A stretch of DNA of 64,000 nt from an uncultured Lachnospiraceae bacterium (lineage in GTDB: Bacteria; Bacillota; Clostridia; Lachnospirales; Lachnospiraceae), in contig CALCMD010000103.1 of the NCBI GenBank assembly GCA_937965795.1, positions 1 through 64,000 of the forward strand, read 5' to 3'. Position numbers and translations under genes: made by a program. The notes beneath the pieces were generated by a model, which saw only the letters and a program-made list of their open reading frames with translations, was not told the origin of the DNA and searched no databases. Positions 60,674-64,000 of the stretch are shown here, in pieces. How positions within the stretch are numbered: the first letter of the stretch is position 1; each line of letters opens with the position of its first letter.

Positions 60674-60973
60674 TTAGTACGTGTTAAATTTAATTTCAAT
60701 TTTCCCGTTGTCCTCTGCCCACTCAGCAAAACAGAAAAACTCATCCCACTCTTCGTCTTCCTGATGTCCACTGAACAACGATTCAAACATTTTTACTTTT
60801 TCATCGGGTATCAACCAACCCTGGAGGTCTTCCCCTTCCAAGTCATCTTTTATCAGATCCCGTCCATCCCCAGCAGCTAAAAAGAACACACCGTGCAAAT
60901 CATTAGCCGCGTCCTGTACTACTTTGAAAAAGCGTTCAAATTTATCTGTCTCTTGCGTTCTTAACCCCTGCAC
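60674..60973 (-). CDS. Acidic protein, probable immunity to the MuF toxin
   Basis: The 99 residues are strongly acidic, with about a quarter Asp and Glu, and start with GTG (preceded by GGGGTGA), overlapping the end of the toxin-like gene by 32 nt. Polymorphic toxin immunity genes commonly follow the toxin directly, are small and acidic, and overlap it. I see no recognised domain; the N-terminal helical part (FERFFKVVQDAANDLHGVFF) and C-terminal beta-rich part are compatible with the SMI1/SUKH-like or other small folds. The immunity role is inferred. Confidence 0.6.
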   Translation of the reverse strand: MQGLRTQETDKFERFFKVVQDAANDLHGVFFLAAGDGRDLIKDDLEGEDLQGWLIPDEKVKMFESLFSGHQEDEEWDEFFCFAEWAEDNGKIEIKFNTY

Positions 60974-62570
60974 TGTTCTTCACCCCATCTTTCATTATCG
61001 TGATAAACTCACCGTTCTGCTTCGTTAGGACTACATCATTGCCCTTAATGTGAAACAGGACTTCTTCCTCCTGGCCGCGCCATGTCCCTATTTTCACTTT
61101 TTCGGAATTATCCACCACATCAGAAATTATAGACTGCATCTTTTTACGATCTTCTTCCCTGCTCGGATTCAGGCCATAATCCTGTGCATGCTTTCCAATC
61201 TTCTTTCCAAACTGCTTACTCGTAACATCTAATTTTATTTTACCAGATTCTCCGGTATTTGCAACGACTTTTCCACCTTTTTTCTTTTCCATCGTCCGCT
61301 GTCTGGCCTTACTACCTCCCATCTTAGTCAGGTTCTCAAGCGTGCTCTTTCCTCCATATTTCTCATTTGCTTCCGCAGCATATTTTCGGAAGGTGTCTTT
61401 ACTTGGCGCCACCCTGCCCCGCATATCCTGATAAATCCGCTCCCGCTGCTCCGGAAGTCCCATCTTCTTGCTAAAACGCTTATACTCGTCAAGCTGTGCC
61501 TGGTACTTGCATTTTGCAATCATGATTTCGTCTTTATCCGCACCGGCATCCTGAAGAAGGCCTACCTTCTCGCGTTGCGCCCGCATGGCCGTCTCCATCT
61601 TCCTCTGCTGCTGGGTCTGCTGATAGGCATTCAGTTCTTTCCCTTGCCATTTTACCGTCTGGGATTCCATACGGTTTTGCTCCTCCAACCATTCGTCTGT
61701 ATACAGACGTTCCGATACTCCGGGGACAAAGGGATAATACACATGCCGGCAATTGATGCCGCAGAGCCCCGTCTTGCTCCCAAGCCCGCAGATGGACACC
61801 AGCTCCTCCTTGCTGTACACTTTCCCCTGCCATGCCTGATGGTCCGGCCTTGCCGCCGGGTGCCAGTCCACTTCAAAGTATTCCGTTCCCAGCTCTTCGG
61901 CGTTCTTCTCATTGACTTCCGCCGCGATCTGCGCAACCCCTGTCATCACGGAACGCCTGGCAGCCACATCCACGCGGCTGCTGTGCCCGCTGGCATAATC
62001 CACGAAGCGCAGCCCGCTGTTTGTCATCTGCGTCACGATGCGGCGGATGACGCTGTTATAATCAAACCCGCCGGACAGGATGTCCATGATAGCGGCGTCC
62101 ACGTATCTTTGATAATACGTGGCGAACGGCATGAACACCCTCCTGCTGCCCATCATCACGGAAAACCCATAGCTCCCGGAAAGGTTCGTAAGCTCGTCCT
62201 TTGTCTGTTCCTTCACGGCATCCGAGGTCTGCTTCAGCCACTCATTCTGTTCCGGCGGGATGAACTCCCCGTTCACCTGTTCATATACGTCTTTGTTCCG
62301 GACGTACTGCCACTCAGCTACCTCATCGTACAGCTCGAACATCTCCGGCCATGTGGCTTCCAGCGCTTCTTTCAGGATACGTTCGATCTCTTCTGTAGAC
62401 CTTCCCATCTCGATCAGCCGGTTGATCTGATAGTCTGCCGTGGAAGTGATTTTTCCGGCTTTCTTTATCCTCCGGATGATGTCCAGCATAATGCGCTGCT
62501 CTGCATCCGTCCATATGGCTTCCATCCGCAGGGATATTCCGGAAATGTCCGGTTTTCCTCCAACAGCCAT
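60942..62570 (-). CDS. MuF-type minor head protein with C-terminal nuclease-like toxin domain
   Basis: The 542-residue protein has an N-terminal head domain of the phage minor capsid 2/MuF type (WHPAARPDHQAWQGKVYS and CGINCRHVYYPF) and, after a disordered linker, a C-terminal domain (about 430-542: KQFGKKIGKHAQDYGLNPSR, then GTWRGQEEEVLFHIKGNDVV, then GEFITIMKDGVKN). That domain resembles phage BECR-fold nucleases (barnase/EndoU/colicin E5-like) at the ends of MuF proteins. A head-borne toxin injected with DNA is the known model. GGAGG precedes the ATG. Confidence 0.82.
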   Translation of the reverse strand: MAVGGKPDISGISLRMEAIWTDAEQRIMLDIIRRIKKAGKITSTADYQINRLIEMGRSTEEIERILKEALEATWPEMFELYDEVAEWQYVRNKDVYEQVNGEFIPPEQNEWLKQTSDAVKEQTKDELTNLSGSYGFSVMMGSRRVFMPFATYYQRYVDAAIMDILSGGFDYNSVIRRIVTQMTNSGLRFVDYASGHSSRVDVAARRSVMTGVAQIAAEVNEKNAEELGTEYFEVDWHPAARPDHQAWQGKVYSKEELVSICGLGSKTGLCGINCRHVYYPFVPGVSERLYTDEWLEEQNRMESQTVKWQGKELNAYQQTQQQRKMETAMRAQREKVGLLQDAGADKDEIMIAKCKYQAQLDEYKRFSKKMGLPEQRERIYQDMRGRVAPSKDTFRKYAAEANEKYGGKSTLENLTKMGGSKARQRTMEKKKGGKVVANTGESGKIKLDVTSKQFGKKIGKHAQDYGLNPSREEDRKKMQSIISDVVDNSEKVKIGTWRGQEEEVLFHIKGNDVVLTKQNGEFITIMKDGVKNSAGVKNARDR

Positions 62571-62574
62571 AGCA

Positions 62575-63999
62575 TCACTCCTCCATCACGGTATTCTGAA
62601 CCGGGAGGTTTGCCCTCGCCTTTTCCAGCGTCTCACCGTAATACTTCGCCCGGTACTCATCTATGCCCATTGCTCCCATCGCCACATCCTGCCTGTCGCT
62701 CTGCCTCTCCGCTTCTTTATCCACAATAATCGAATCATCAAAATTGATTGTGATTTTCGCATCCTCCTTCAAGGGTTCCGCCAGGGTGATGCCTAAGCGT
62801 ATAATGATCCTGATCATCTCCTTCAAGACGCTGTCCAGGATGATCTCATGCTTGCATACGCTCCTGTACAGGTCGCTGTTCTCAGAAATTACCTGGGTCG
62901 CCGTTGTGACAGTTCCCTTTTCAAATTTGTAATGTTCCGTACCAAATCCACACTTAAAAGACAGATAATTCAGATCGTCGTTGATTGCCTTGCTGTGCTG
63001 CTCTGCCCTCAGTTCCATGTTTACCTCATATATCGGCTTCTCACCTTTTAAGGAATCTTCCGGCAGGCTGTAAAATACGGTGTCGTTCTCATCAAATGTC
63101 TTGTTGCCATTTTCATCTACCATCATCTCAGGCGCTGTAAAAATACGTTTCCGACCCAGTATGAACTCGTTTGCGTAAGAATCGTATTCCGTGTCCATTT
63201 TCCGCAGGGTGTCTATGCTGTTTGCGAAAATAGAAACACCCATCGGGTTCTCATCATCCTCGCTATCTGCATTGTTCACGATATTAAGCTTATCAATAAC
63301 GAACTGCGGTTCCCTGCTCCCTGTCCGTATCTGCGCCGGAATATCTGCAAACACAGGCACCTGCCGCCATTCTTCCTCTTCCAGCTCCTGTCCTGATGTG
63401 CTTCCTGCGGTCACCAGCAGCACAACATTTTCAATCAGGTAATTCCCGTCCTCACCAATCTTATGAAACTGTAAGTGCAGGTACTTTTTCGTGCAGTAAG
63501 TTTTCGGGAAAGCAAAGACCGCTTCCAAAATCTTGCCGTTTTCCCAGGTTACCGGAAAAATGTTCTTTCCAGTCACATAATTTATTTTTATCCTTCCGCC
63601 CGTGACTTCCCCCAGTGCGCCCACTTCCATATCTGTAATATACGGGACATATGCTACCGTCCCCATGTATGCCTTTCGCTCCTGGTACTCATTTCCAAGA
63701 GTGTCAAAATGGTTCTTTTCAAGAACCTGATGCACAAAGCTGTCTGTCCGGTCATCATCCAGCACGATCGTTACCCGCTCATTCAAAAGCAAGTCAGCCA
63801 TGTCCTCGCACAGCTTTTTCGCCATGCCGAGACTGTGCCGTTTGCATCTGGTATACTGCCCTCTGCCGTTGTATATCCGGTAAAAAGTAAATCTCTTCAC
63901 ATTTCCGACATACCAGCTTTCCCACTCCGTAATCTTCGCGTAAAAAGAAGAAGGGAGCGTGTTGATTCCCTTCTTCCTGAAATAATTAAATATATTCAA
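62575..63999 (-). CDS. Phage portal protein (SPP1-type), possibly continuing upstream
   Basis: The portal through which DNA enters the head. The 474 residues begin with a TTG codon at the very edge of the window (MNIFNYFRKKGINTLPSSFYAKITEWESWY), so the true start may lie beyond it. The pattern YIRVYNGRGQYTRCKR-like opening, AYMGTVAYVPYI and the C-terminal IIRLGITLAEPLKE fit the SPP1 Gp6 family. Terminase genes are expected just upstream. Confidence 0.88.
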   Translation of the reverse strand: MNIFNYFRKKGINTLPSSFYAKITEWESWYVGNVKRFTFYRIYNGRGQYTRCKRHSLGMAKKLCEDMADLLLNERVTIVLDDDRTDSFVHQVLEKNHFDTLGNEYQERKAYMGTVAYVPYITDMEVGALGEVTGGRIKINYVTGKNIFPVTWENGKILEAVFAFPKTYCTKKYLHLQFHKIGEDGNYLIENVVLLVTAGSTSGQELEEEEWRQVPVFADIPAQIRTGSREPQFVIDKLNIVNNADSEDDENPMGVSIFANSIDTLRKMDTEYDSYANEFILGRKRIFTAPEMMVDENGNKTFDENDTVFYSLPEDSLKGEKPIYEVNMELRAEQHSKAINDDLNYLSFKCGFGTEHYKFEKGTVTTATQVISENSDLYRSVCKHEIILDSVLKEMIRIIIRLGITLAEPLKEDAKITINFDDSIIVDKEAERQSDRQDVAMGAMGIDEYRAKYYGETLEKARANLPVQNTVMEE

Positions 64000-64000
64000 T

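Larger units (their letters stand above)
45375..64000. mobile_element. Siphovirus prophage, left end to late genes (continues beyond the window)
   Basis: All genes from 45,817 to 63,999 lie on the minus strand in the order head, connector, tail, fibre, lysis, so the phage late operon is read toward the left boundary. The capsid genes and long tape measure suggest a siphovirus of the SPP1-type portal group. Integrase, terminase, replication and lysogeny genes are not in the window and are expected to the right. The boundary lies between 45,366 and about 45,600. Confidence 0.9.

Noticed and set aside
61575..62729. Long plus-strand open frame (384 codons) across the MuF and portal genes
   Set aside because: It is antisense to two phage structural genes, His- and Arg-rich and without a ribosome binding site.
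1..64000. tRNA, rRNA, CRISPR array or replication origin in the window
   Set aside because: I saw no cloverleaf, rRNA or spaced-repeat pattern on either strand by eye; a tRNAscan-SE or CRISPR finder run would be decisive.

Overview
The window looks like a chromosome segment of a Gram-positive gut anaerobe of the class Clostridia, most likely family Lachnospiraceae. The evidence is the gene content (YesM/YesN-type two-component pair, DUF4364, VanZ, BspA-type leucine-rich surface protein, catabolic-type pyr operon with pyrK and a class 1B pyrD), strong GGAGG ribosome binding sites, sigma-A promoters of the TTGACA-N17-TATAAT type, and protein sequences that read like that family. Genus and species cannot be fixed from the sequence alone. 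Nearly all genes lie on the minus strand.

Region 1 (1-10,400, read right to left): an extracellular solute-binding lipoprotein, a YesM-like histidine kinase and its AraC-type response regulator; then a GntR/YtrA-type regulator, clpC, a conserved protein of unknown function and radA. Region 2 (10,420-15,000): purE-purM-purN-purD and a membrane-anchored cadherin-like protein. Region 3 (15,000-22,000): a giant secreted multidomain surface protein and a divergent Rpn-family nuclease. Region 4 (22,000-30,300): the pyrimidine operon pyrC-pyrF-pyrK-pyrD-pyrE, followed by a 50-aa membrane peptide, a VanZ protein, a small membrane protein, an HD hydrolase and an M29-like aminopeptidase. Region 5 (30,400-36,800): a radical SAM gene preceded by a highly structured leader, DUF4364, an ABC-F ATPase, a 47-aa acidic protein and a two-gene ABC exporter. 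Region 6 (36,850-44,900): a sulfur/cysteine cluster with a LysR regulator, a decayed flavoprotein gene, metY, a cystine-type amino-acid ABC importer, two Rrf2 regulators and cysK. Two promoters in this cluster share a probable Rrf2 operator.

Region 7 (about 45,370-64,000) is the left end of a siphovirus prophage that runs off the right edge. It appears to have integrated inside a glycoside hydrolase family 18 (spore-cortex-lytic type) gene, of which only the 3' part remains here. Read right to left, the late genes are: portal, minor head protein with a C-terminal nuclease-like toxin domain, acidic probable immunity protein, Prp-like cysteine protease, scaffold, major capsid, adaptor, stopper, minor capsid 2, tail terminator, major tail protein, Gp15-type tail chaperone, tape measure, Dit, Tal, two fibre proteins, a baseplate-type protein, a membrane protein, holin and amidase, then a ribbon-helix-helix gene facing the other way at the edge.

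The most notable candidates are: (a) a phage-encoded Prp-like protease beside scaffold and capsid proteins whose N termini imitate the ribosomal protein L27 prepeptide; (b) a phage head-borne toxin/immunity pair; (c) insertion of the prophage into a sporulation-type gene; (d) a 190-nt multi-hairpin leader on the radical SAM gene; (e) a shared operator in the cysteine cluster; and (f) an intergenic hairpin repeat family found downstream of minus-strand genes.
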